In this document: one piece after another, positions 7,201 to 14,037 of the stretch
Position numbering within the stretch: the stretch's first letter is position 1
Layout: every line of letters starts with the position of its first letter
Assembly: GCA_035944555.1 (NCBI GenBank)
Contig: DASZAY010000012.1
Span: 62,001-126,000, forward strand
Origin: CADCWK01 sp035944555
GTDB taxonomy: Bacteria; Chloroflexota; Chloroflexia; Thermomicrobiales; UBA6265
Direction: 5' to 3'
DNA: 64,000 nt
Notes under the pieces: generated by a model
The model's input: only the letters and a program-made list of their open reading frames with translations
What the model was told of the DNA's origin: nothing
Databases searched by the model: none
Position numbers and translations under genes: made by a program

Positions 7201-9900
7201 CAGATAGCGCTGCGAGGTGGGCTGCCACCAGTCATCGAGCGTGAACCACGGCCCGGTGTCCTTGATCGGAGCCACGATGCATCGCCCGTTACTCGGGTTG
7301 ACGATCCGGACGTAGCAGCTCGCGCCGCACTCGGTTCGCGTCCCCCACATCTCATGGTAGCCGCCCGGCGTCAGCCACGGGCAGGAGGTCGCGGTACAGG
7401 CCGGCAAGGAGACGAAGCGATCGTAGGGCTGGATGACGTGCCCGCTGGAGGTGGTCCCGCCGACGAGACCCTCGCGGGTCACGTTGACGACATAGGTCCC
7501 ATTGCCGGAGTTCGGCGGGCCGACGGGTGTGCCGCCGCCCGTCCCACCGGACGCCGTGAACGTCACCGATACGACGCTGGAACCAGCGACGATCCGGATC
7601 GGTACGCTGCCACTCGACGGCGCGGTGGGCGTCGTGAAGGTGCAGGTCATCGTTCCGGTCGCGGTGGTCTGCGCGGTACAGACGGAGGTTCCGCCTGTCG
7701 AACCGCTCCGATTCCACCACACTGTCGCGGCCTGGTTGGCGGTAAGCCCCTGAGCGGTGACGACCACGCGGCTGCCCGACGGGCCGCTGTTCGGCGAGAT
7801 CGCCGCCGCGGAGCTGACGGTGAACTGCGCTGATGCCTGGCGTCCGCTGGTCTGGCCCTGGAGGGTCACGGTATGGGCACCGGCCGACAGGAATGGCACT
7901 GTCGTCAGGTAGGCGACTGTCCCGGACGAGGTGGAGGTCGTTCGCGCCGCGACCGCGCCACTGTCCCAGCGGATGGTGACCTGCTCGTTTGCCGACAGGC
8001 CGCCGGCGTTAATCTGGATCGTTGCGCCGACGATGCCGGAGGTGGGGGTCACCGACGCGGACAACCCGCCGGAAACGGTCAGCGAGGCTGATGCGGTGGT
8101 CCCACTCGATCCGATTGCCGCGATCGGGTACGAGCCCGACCCAGCCGGGACGTTGAAGGCGCAGCGAGCCATCCCGTTGGCATCGGCCGCGATGGTGCAG
8201 AGCGTGGAACCGGTTCCGGCGGCACCACGGTTCCAGGCGAAGGTCACACTCTCGCCGGCAGCGTAGCCACGTGCCGTCGCGACGATGGACTGCCCCGGCG
8301 ACGCCGATGAGGCGGAGAGCGTCATCCCCGGCTGGACGCCGAAATTGCCCCAGGCCCGCGCGCCGGATGTCAGCCCGACGGCGGTGTAGTCGACCCATCC
8401 CGTCGCGGAGTCCGGGATCAGGATGCGGAGGGAACCGGTGCCGTTCGAGGCGACCTGCATCTCCCCAAGGACCGGACCGGTCGCTGAGCGCCAGTTCACC
8501 CGGACTCGCTCGCTGGGAGCGAAACCCCGGGCCGTGATCTCGACGCTGGTTCCAGGTGCACCGGAGATCGGGCTTCGTGCGACGCTCGGATTGACGGTGA
8601 AGCTGCTCGACTGCTGGCGCCCACTGGTGAGGCCGCGGGCAATCAGGGTGTGTGTACCGCGACTGGCGCTGCCAACAGTCACCGTGGTGGCGATGCTCCC
8701 GGCGCTGTTTGCGGTGACGGTGGTAAGGGTCGTCCCGGTGACCGAATCCAGTGTAATCCGGACGCTCTCCCCGGCCTGGAATCCGCCCGCCTGGACTGCG
8801 ACGCTGGTGGTCGCCGTCCCGCTGGACGGGGAGACGGTGAAGCCGGTGACGGGGTTGGACGAGGCCGACGCCGACGGGACCGCTGTCGGGACTCCGCTGG
8901 TATTGATGAACAGCAGCCACTTGACCGAGAGCGAACTCTGGCCGGCGTTGTTCCGCGACCGGACCTGCCAGACATGCTGTCCGGCACTGAGGACCGGAGA
9001 TGTCCATGTCGTGCCGGCAATCCATGGGCTTGTGATCCGGCCATCGTCCATGACGACCTGGTAGCCGGTCGCGCCTGGGACGGACTGCCAGACCATCGTC
9101 ACGGTCGGGTCGACCCGTGTCACGGCCACGCCGTTGGCCGGGCTGACCTGGATCGGGGTGGCCGGAACGGTCGGGGTGGGTGTGCCACCGCCGCCGCCGC
9201 CGACCTGGCTGTTGGTAGAGGTGAAGGTGATCCCGCGGTGCTGGTTCCACGTGGTCGAACCGAGGTCGCCGAGCGACATGCCGCCGATGCTGTTGGCGCC
9301 CGAGAACGGAACGCTGTTCCGGTCCCAGTTCCCGCCGTCGCTCGACTGCCAGAGATTGATGTGGAGGTGCGGCCAGGCGCCGGCGTTGGCCTCGTAGGCT
9401 GGCGCGACGGTGCCGAGCAGTTGCCCGCGAACGACGGAGACGCCGGCCCGGATTGCAGGATCCAGCCGGAGATGGAAGAAGCCGAAGGCGAAGCCGTTGC
9501 CGAGGTTGATGACACCGCCACCGGTGGCGTCCTCGGTCCAGGTGATCGTGCCGCCCGCCGGCGCAAGTACCGGCTGGCCGACGGTATTGCCGTCAGACCG
9601 GGCGAGGTCGAGAGCGTATTGATATTGATAGTGCGCGCGACACGCGAGGGTTCCGGTGGGCGCGTCCTTCAGCGTGGAGGGGTTGCAGGCCCAGTGGGAG
9701 CCGCCGTCGGTCGTCCGTGTGTTGTAACCCTGGCCGATCGTCCAGGATGCGCCGGCCGGGACTGGCCAGGCGAGGGCAGCGCTCTGGGCCGCCGCTTCCT
9801 GGATGGCTACCGGAGCAGGTGTCGGGCTTATCCCGGCGAACATGCTCAGGACGATCAGCGTCACCGCGACGAGCGAAGGCAGACGGTGATGGGTATGCAT
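4210..9900 (-). CDS. Giant secreted surface protein: degenerate LytM, Ig-like repeats, RlpA-type barrel, P/S/T/E stalk, CBM96-like end
   Basis: I start the gene at the ATG at 9900-9898 because it opens a classical signal peptide (basic MHTHHR, hydrophobic core, AAAQ|S near residue 39); an earlier in-frame start at 10107 would only add a charged leader. Domains in order (1896 residues): an M23/LytM fold at about 45-200, with D98, H143 and the HLH motif at 178-180 but Q94 where the HxxxD histidine should be; several Ig-like repeats of about 85-95 residues at about 300-800; an RlpA-like double-psi beta-barrel at about 800-990 (GGTTSSGH, VAPIKDTGPW); more repeats to about 1400; a Pro/Ser/Thr/Glu stalk at about 1440-1730; and a DNRLRE/CBM96-like domain (YITFDASS, TWNTRPVP) to the end. 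It is probably a cell-wall protein. No LPXTG or obvious membrane anchor is seen. Catalytic activity of the LytM part is doubtful. Confidence 0.85.
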   Translation of the reverse strand: MHTHHRLPSLVAVTLIVLSMFAGISPTPAPVAIQEAAAQSAALAWPVPAGASWTIGQGYNTRTTDGGSHWACNPSTLKDAPTGTLACRAHYQYQYALDLARSDGNTVGQPVLAPAGGTITWTEDATGGGVINLGNGFAFGFFHLRLDPAIRAGVSVVRGQLLGTVAPAYEANAGAWPHLHINLWQSSDGGNWDRNSVPFSGANSIGGMSLGDLGSTTWNQHRGITFTSTNSQVGGGGGGTPTPTVPATPIQVSPANGVAVTRVDPTVTMVWQSVPGATGYQVVMDDGRITSPWIAGTTWTSPVLSAGQHVWQVRSRNNAGQSSLSVKWLLFINTSGVPTAVPSASASSNPVTGFTVSPSSGTATTSVAVQAGGFQAGESVRITLDSVTGTTLTTVTANSAGSIATTVTVGSASRGTHTLIARGLTSGRQQSSSFTVNPSVARSPISGAPGTSVEITARGFAPSERVRVNWRSATGPVLGEMQVASNGTGSLRILIPDSATGWVDYTAVGLTSGARAWGNFGVQPGMTLSASSASPGQSIVATARGYAAGESVTFAWNRGAAGTGSTLCTIAADANGMARCAFNVPAGSGSYPIAAIGSSGTTASASLTVSGGLSASVTPTSGIVGATIQINAGGLSANEQVTIRWDSGAVAARTTSTSSGTVAYLTTVPFLSAGAHTVTLQGQTSGRQASAQFTVSSAAAISPNSGPSGSRVVVTAQGLTANQAATVWWNRSGSTGGTSVCTAQTTATGTMTCTFTTPTAPSSGSVPIRIVAGSSVVSVTFTASGGTGGGTPVGPPNSGNGTYVVNVTREGLVGGTTSSGHVIQPYDRFVSLPACTATSCPWLTPGGYHEMWGTRTECGASCYVRIVNPSNGRCIVAPIKDTGPWFTLDDWWQPTSQRYLNTLSTNPNVLRQGYPGAQAARDGLDVGYGRAPSGIGISNKGYETGNSSAVDIGDGSWVDLGFSIQGASAGGVTVTMLWQSGENPNAAAQACGQTSANPPAGASTGPTSPRPSASTAPSVRPSATPSTPTTVATVRMTPTSFQAGTSVSMTVSGFQANEIVALRVGPGSGTLVARYWVGSTGTLTTIARTTSFPTGSQVVRVTGETSGRSATAIVTVQAAATPAPTISVSPSTYQNGQNITVTGSRFLGGEIVGIRLGSANGTVIARYRTTSAGALTAVLSTQSFPVGTQTLFVVGETSQASARATITGTRSATAVVSQSTVPAGTSVMVNVAGFGSNDVVALRWNSASGAVAARYYLPASGEATLRVQTPYNAAGSLQVFLTSERSGATARTVVNVRSNASIVALANNSAVGSMTRVDGSGLPPGATATVYWDSTTATGSPICRGTISSSGSYACSFPIPSGFSASRSWYVTVSAGGVTTSTRLAFAQAQPNPVDTARPPRVVSLSLPESETPGRPPRDVQVTVADVEEPVVAGTPVSIDLPSASASASPRTATVRPARPTGSSSPIAVEVNLPRPDRTATSTPQAPQVSIAPTATQITPASPVATDDASASDKETLDDELPTGERPPRAPTAGATTPAGSDAGTPVTPTAEVTPTPTVDAPMTPTVAPSSAPSADGPIELTPEVSPAEPIPSESASEPTEPASTAPSPQASVAASIRPTPGSSFEASVEPSAEPSNEPSVESSVPASAEPSIEPSAGMSDEPTVEPSTEAIVTPSAEPTTEPTIEPTVEPTLEPTLEPTLEPTVEPTVEPTIEPTVVVTPEPAPEPISQVFTLYPIADTSVSALTPDAPQAPESVGTLAFGGPDGAATYITFDASSVAAPGSVVSATLTLTGTGNGASGGQVMALPWVVADEYGMTWNTRPVPAAGAADLAGNGAWIDWVSAGTPVQVDVTGTVSASGLVTFVLVGLPDSEGGVGSRESLSPPTLTIETVTYPAA
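4751..4872 (-). repeat. 12-bp coding tandem repeat (Glu-Pro-Thr-X stalk)
   Basis: Inside the giant gene, about ten copies of a 12-bp unit encode E-P-T-[VLIT]. Several consecutive units (about 4788-4830) are identical. The repeat encodes a rigid, acidic, proline-rich spacer and is prone to copy-number change by slippage. It is protein-coding sequence, not a CRISPR array. Confidence 0.85.
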
Positions 9901-9945
9901 GGATCTGGACCCGCGAGAACGTCGCCTTCGAGGCTGTGCCTCAGT

Positions 9946-9974
9946 GACATAATCAGATGTGAGACATCTGTCAT
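9946..9974 (-). promoter_or_regulatory. Candidate promoter with internal dyad, upstream of the giant surface-protein gene
   Basis: On the minus strand ATGACA (9974-9969) and TATGTC (9951-9946) are separated by 17 bases, a fair match to -35/-10 elements. The spacer contains most of a perfect dyad CAGATGT-GAG-ACATCTG (9954-9970), placed where a repressor would block RNA polymerase. The predicted leader would be about 40 bases. This is inference from sequence only. Confidence 0.38.
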
Positions 9975-10474
9975 GTTTCGTAGGCAGTCCGTCGCCGAAC
10001 GGCCTATGACCCCCATATCCGGCAGTTCGATGCTGGTCCCCCGACCCGGCACCGGACATCCGTTCCCCAACCATGCTTGAGCTACCTCCGGCGGGACCGC
10101 CAGCCACGGTCCCAAACCGCGAACCTCACCGCATTGCCTGTCCCGGCGGCCCTTTCCTTCCCGTGGAAGGGCCGCTATTGCCGGGAGAGACGCGGTCATA
10201 GCGCAGAACCGGCCATCCGTGCGGGAAGCGGATGGCGCGCCTGGAGTCCCACCGACCTGCCGCGGAGCAGGTCCCGGTTCCCGGTCCGGAATGCGCCCGG
10301 ACCACTGGTTCGAGCCTACGGAGAGGGGAGGCTTGTTGCAAAGGCCAGTTTGTCAAAGGTGGTGGATTCGCACAGATTGCGGTCGTTTCTGCAAAGGACC
10401 GGCAAAATCGTTCCGGTTTTTCTTCCAGGCAATGCCGAAGTTCTGGCTGAAGTCCGTTCCGACGAATGCCCCGG

Positions 10475-10518
10475 AAAAACGAGTGACCTGGCGTCCCGGG
10501 ACGCCAGGTCACTCGTTT
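10475..10518 (-). terminator. Intrinsic terminator after the SIMPL gene
   Basis: Bases 10477-10518 form a perfect 42-bp palindrome (21-bp arms around CCC|GGG). On the minus strand it ends in TTTTT (10479-10475). It starts 29 bases after the SIMPL stop codon. On the plus strand the stem is followed by only TTTCT, so it may also act weakly in that direction. Confidence 0.85.
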
Positions 10519-10546
10519 CTGGTTCCGGACCGCAGAGGTCTGCGGA

Positions 10547-11338
10547 TCAGCCGGAGATCTCGAACATGGCCTGGATCGTCACCGAGATGGCCGTGCTCCC
10601 GGCCGCGACCGGTACCGCCGGCGCGGCACCCACGGAATCCTCGGCCGTCGCGTACTCGGTTTCCCTGGCCATGGGCTGGGGGGCGCTCATCTCCTCGACC
10701 GCCAGGACTCCCGTGATCTCCACGCCGAGTCCCGCCGCATATGCCTCGGCCCGCTCCCGCGCATCGGTCGCGGCGGCAGTCCGGGCCTCAGCCGTAGCCG
10801 GGCCAGGATCGGCGACAGAGAAGGAGATGCCGTAGACGCGGTTTGCGCCTGCGGCAACGAGCTCGCCAAGGACCGTGCCAGCCGCGTCGAGGTCGCGCAG
10901 CCGGACGCTGATCATGTTCGAGACCTCGAAGGACCGCTCGCCGGTCGGGTTGCCGTTGCGATCGTATTCCTCCCGGATCGAGATATCGAAGGACTCGGTC
11001 TGAATGTCGTCTTCCTCGACGCCATTGGCGGTGGCAGTGTCGATCAGGGCCTGTGCGATGCTGCTCGCCTCCTGCTGTGCAGCGTCCAGATCCTCGTTGA
11101 CGATGCTGACCCCGACGGTGATGGTGGCCACGTCTGGCGTGACGTTGACCCGGCCCTCGCCGGTAACGGTGATGGTCGGCGGCCATTGCTCGGTGCCCGG
11201 GGTCGGAGCCGGGGTCTGGGCTCCGGCCCGCTGCGCGCCGACCAGCGGCGCGGCCAGCGCGAGGCCGCCGAGGGGCAGGAGGCTCCGCCTCGTGAGAGAC
11301 GGACGGTGGTTGATCGTGGTGGCAATGCTGTCGGTCAT
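10547..11338 (-). CDS. SIMPL-domain (DUF541) secreted protein
   Basis: After a 41-residue leader with a twin-arginine-like TRRSLLPLGGLALAAP and AGAQ cleavage site comes the SIMPL domain: ITVTGEGRVNVTPDVATITVGV, the LIDTATANGVEEDDIQTESF segment, and the GISFSVADP and ARTAAATDARERAEAYA helix. SIMPL proteins (e.g. BP26/OMP28, YggE) are exported and often assemble into oligomeric channels or stress-related particles; their biochemical role is poorly defined. Length (263) is typical. It lies about 200 bases downstream of a small zinc-finger anti-sigma-like gene on the same strand, so the two could share a transcript. A strong terminator follows. Confidence 0.9.
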   Translation of the reverse strand: MTDSIATTINHRPSLTRRSLLPLGGLALAAPLVGAQRAGAQTPAPTPGTEQWPPTITVTGEGRVNVTPDVATITVGVSIVNEDLDAAQQEASSIAQALIDTATANGVEEDDIQTESFDISIREEYDRNGNPTGERSFEVSNMISVRLRDLDAAGTVLGELVAAGANRVYGISFSVADPGPATAEARTAAATDARERAEAYAAGLGVEITGVLAVEEMSAPQPMARETEYATAEDSVGAAPAVPVAAGSTAISVTIQAMFEISG

Positions 11339-11543
11339 TTGCGGGTCCTCCGAGGGGGCTGGCTGTGGGTGGCGACGAGCCGGGACAGGGCGAACCGGGA
11401 TGGGCAGGATCAGCGATCACCGTTCCGGTCCGCTCGACGCCCCGGGATTGGCGCCTCTGCCCCTCTCAAACGCGGGAGCCGGCCATCCGGTTCCGGGCGA
11501 CCGGTCCTTCGATGCTCCGTAGCCGGATCGGAGAGGCGTGTCG

Positions 11544-11843
11544 TTACCTTCGTGCCGGACCATTGTTGGAACGGCCCTGCCTCGACGTGCCGTCGATCGG
11601 CCGTCGGTACTGGGGACCAAGCCGGAACGAACGTGGTGCCGGATCGGCGTTGGGATCACCGAGCAGGGCCATGACGGCGAACAGGTCGCTTACCCATGCG
11701 CGGCAGTCCATGCAATCCGCGATGTGGGCTTCGATCACCGGCCGGCGATCATCGTCGAGGGTCTCGTCGGCGTAGTCGTTCAGGGTCTGCGCGTCGGGGC
11801 AGCCGGGCGCCCACCCGGCCTGGAGGTCGTCGTTGTCACTCAT
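11544..11843 (-). CDS. Small zf-HC2 anti-sigma-like protein, no adjacent sigma factor
   Basis: The protein has 99 residues and the zinc-binding anti-sigma signature H40-x3-C44-x2-C47 (HIADCMDC), plus C15 upstream. This fold (zf-HC2/ASD) normally wraps around an ECF sigma factor. There is no transmembrane segment; the last 40 residues are basic and look disordered. No sigma gene adjoins it; the nearest, at 17.8 kb, has its own anti-sigma. It might be a soluble regulator acting on a distant sigma factor, or a truncated remnant of a membrane-bound one. The SIMPL gene follows on the same strand about 200 bases downstream. Confidence 0.72.
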   Translation of the reverse strand: MSDNDDLQAGWAPGCPDAQTLNDYADETLDDDRRPVIEAHIADCMDCRAWVSDLFAVMALLGDPNADPAPRSFRLGPQYRRPIDGTSRQGRSNNGPARR

Positions 11844-11997
11844 TGGTCATGGCTCGGCACGCAGGTCCAGTCGTCGCCTGCCGGTCACCGGTGTGGGTAC
11901 CGAGGCAGTCGACCGACGCTAGGGAGAGATACTGGTCGGTTCGTACTTCAGACGTCCGCGGGTCGAGGTTTGCTCCATCACGTTCTGATCAGGTTGG

Positions 11998-13011
11998 TCA
12001 TGTCCGGGGTGGCAGGACCTGGGTGCGGGCCCTCCCACCAGCGAGGACAGTCAGCACGTCGACGTAGGTCTCGCGGCGGAGTGCTTCCATCGACCGCTCA
12101 GAGTAGTAGGCAGAGTGGGGGGTGAGAATCAGGTTCGGCACGTCGAGCAACGGATCGCCGAGCTGGAGCGGTTCGCGCTCCATGACGTCCAGCGCCGCGG
12201 CCGATAGGTGGCCAGAGCGGAGGGCCTCGGACAGGGCGTCGCCATCGACGATCGGTCCGCGGGCGGTGTTGACCAGGGCCGATCCCGGGCGCATCGTCGC
12301 GAGCTGGTCACCGCTGATGAGATGCCGCGTGTCAGGGCTCAGCGGGCAATGGATCGTGACGATGTCTGCACGCCCCAGCAACTCGTCGAGTGGGACAAGC
12401 CCGGCGCCGAGGTTGCGGACGGCGTCCCCGTCCATAGCGGGATCGGCGACCAGGATCTCCGGGCCGAAGGGGCGAAGCCGGGCTACGACCGCCCTGCCGA
12501 TCCGGCCCATCCCGATCACGCCGATCGTCTGCTCCCGCATCGGCAGGATCTCACCGCCGGCGACGTGGGCCGTCTCCAGGTTGTGGCCGGCCCAGTGCCC
12601 CTCCCGGACGCGCCGGTCGGACGGGAACAGGCGGCGATTGAGCGCGAGGATCAGCGACAGCGCGTGGTCGGCTACCTCGTCGGTGCAGTAGCCCGGGTAG
12701 TGGGTCACGACGATCCCATGGTCCCGTGCCGCAACGAGGTCGATATTGTCGTAGCCGACAGCGTAGCGACCGATCACCTTCAGCTGGGGCAGCGCCTCGA
12801 TCACCGTCCGCGGAACCGCGTCGACCGACGAGGTCACGATCGCGTCCGCATCCCGCGCCACCTCGATCATCGTCGCGTCGTCCGGGGCGAGCAGGGTCTC
12901 GACTTCGACCGCGAGCCCGGGGAAATCGCGGGCGATGGTCGCTTCCAGCTCGGTACCGGTGCCGAAGAAGCGATCGGATGTGATGACGACGCGAACGTGC
13001 TGGGGTGACAT
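11998..13011 (-). CDS. D-2-hydroxyacid dehydrogenase (CtBP/PGDH-like)
   Basis: This NAD-dependent oxidoreductase of the D-isomer-specific 2-hydroxyacid dehydrogenase family has 337 residues from the ATG at 13011, chosen because GGAAGG stands just upstream and the protein then begins at the first beta strand. Visible are the nucleotide-binding GVIGMGRIGRAV, the catalytic Arg in NTARGPIV, the acidic residue in DVMEREP and the His in TPHSAYYSE. The pattern resembles bacterial CtBP-like enzymes more than serine-pathway SerA, since there is no ACT or regulatory domain. The true substrate (glyoxylate, hydroxypyruvate, phosphoglycerate or other) cannot be read. It is divergently arranged with an esterase gene. 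Confidence 0.88.
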   Translation of the reverse strand: MSPQHVRVVITSDRFFGTGTELEATIARDFPGLAVEVETLLAPDDATMIEVARDADAIVTSSVDAVPRTVIEALPQLKVIGRYAVGYDNIDLVAARDHGIVVTHYPGYCTDEVADHALSLILALNRRLFPSDRRVREGHWAGHNLETAHVAGGEILPMREQTIGVIGMGRIGRAVVARLRPFGPEILVADPAMDGDAVRNLGAGLVPLDELLGRADIVTIHCPLSPDTRHLISGDQLATMRPGSALVNTARGPIVDGDALSEALRSGHLSAAALDVMEREPLQLGDPLLDVPNLILTPHSAYYSERSMEALRRETYVDVLTVLAGGRARTQVLPPRT

Positions 13012-13159
13012 GACGATCCTTCCCGGGCAATGAGGGACTGGTGGCCAGCGGACGTGACCGGATCGTGGCAGCCTAGCGCAGACGGACGCGCCCTGTCCCA
13101 TCGGGTGGCAGGTCCAGTCGCCCGGGAGGCATGAGAACACCAATCGTGGAGGCGAACCC

Positions 13160-13942
13160 ATGACGCTGACGACCATCCCGCTGTGGCCGGACGATCACCC
13201 CGAGGTCGCCGCGGTCGCAGCCGGTGAGCGCCCCTCGATGGACCTCTATCCCGTAGATGGCGCCGGACGGCTGCTGATCATATACCCGGGCGGCGGCTAC
13301 GCTCGGCATGCCCCTCATGAGGGTGAGCCTGTGGCGCGCTGGGCGAATGCGCTCGGCATATCCGCCGCGGTCGTCCGCTATCGCGTCGGGTCCGACCTGC
13401 ACCCGGGCCCGCTCCGGGATGCCGTCCGCGCCCTCCGGCTGCTCCGGCGCGACGGGGTCGGCGGGCACCCGGTCAGGGAAGTGGCGGCGATCGGGTTCTC
13501 GGCGGGTGGCCACCTCTGCGGCACGCTCGCCACGCTGGGGAACGACCTCGGGCTCGTCGCCGATGGCGAGCTCGACGACATCCCGGCCGGGGTCGATCAC
13601 GCCATCCTGGGCTATCCGGTCGTCGCACTCGACGGCCCGGCCGCCCACCGGGGATCAGCGACCAACCTGCTGGGGCCGGACGCCACGACGGCGCAGCTCG
13701 GAGCCTGGTCGGTCGAGCGGCGGGTCACGTCGGACACGCCCCGGACGTTCATCTGGCACACGGCCGAGGACGAGCCGGTCCCGGTGGCCAACGCGATCAT
13801 GCTCGCCGAGGCGCTGGCCCGGAACGGCGTGGAGGTCAGCCTCAATGTCTTCCCGGTTGGCCGACACGGGCTGGGCCTGGTCGACGGCCCGGCGGAATCG
13901 GGCGGCTGGGCCGGCATCCTCAGGGAGTGGCTGGGCTACTAA
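13160..13942 (+). CDS. Alpha/beta hydrolase (BD-FAE/acetylxylan-esterase-like)
   Basis: This 260-residue alpha/beta-hydrolase has the oxyanion-hole segment YPGGGY (about residues 40-45), the nucleophile elbow GFSAGG, an Asp in HTAEDEPVPV and a His in GRHGLGL, the order Ser-Asp-His expected of the fold. It has no signal peptide and probably acts in the cytoplasm on short acyl esters, possibly sugar esters. The start ATG follows GGAGG with seven bases between. It ends just before a hairpin shared with the convergent prolyl oligopeptidase gene. The fold is certain, the substrate not. Confidence 0.86.
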   Translation: MTLTTIPLWPDDHPEVAAVAAGERPSMDLYPVDGAGRLLIIYPGGGYARHAPHEGEPVARWANALGISAAVVRYRVGSDLHPGPLRDAVRALRLLRRDGVGGHPVREVAAIGFSAGGHLCGTLATLGNDLGLVADGELDDIPAGVDHAILGYPVVALDGPAAHRGSATNLLGPDATTAQLGAWSVERRVTSDTPRTFIWHTAEDEPVPVANAIMLAEALARNGVEVSLNVFPVGRHGLGLVDGPAESGGWAGILREWLGY

Positions 13943-13981
13943 CGCACCGGTCGTTGAAACACTGCACGGCGACGACAGAGA

Positions 13982-14012
13982 AGCCCCTCTCCGTCACGAC
14001 GGAGAGAGGCTC
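13982..14012. terminator. Hairpin between convergent esterase and oligopeptidase genes
   Basis: CTCTCCGT and ACGGAGAG pair around a CACG loop, and flanking CC/GG pairs extend the stem with a small mismatch. The hairpin lies in the 95-base gap between two convergent stop codons, a position suited to bidirectional termination. No T-tract is seen. Confidence 0.5.
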
Positions 14013-14037
14013 CCGCACGCAGTGATTGTCGGCGTGC

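Larger units (their letters stand above)
9901..10546. other. 646-base gap with promoter-like and hairpin elements, no gene seen
   Basis: No reading frame here looks like a protein gene. From left to right it holds a promoter/operator candidate for the giant gene (9946-9974), four successive short hairpins (10146-10175, 10212-10236, 10255-10272, 10283-10303) and the 42-bp terminator palindrome after the SIMPL gene. The hairpins could be a structured RNA or chance folding in GC-rich DNA. Confidence 0.5.

Noticed and set aside
10077..10835. 252-codon plus-strand frame in the gap and SIMPL region
   Set aside because: It crosses the terminator palindrome and is antisense to the SIMPL gene, with no recognisable domain.
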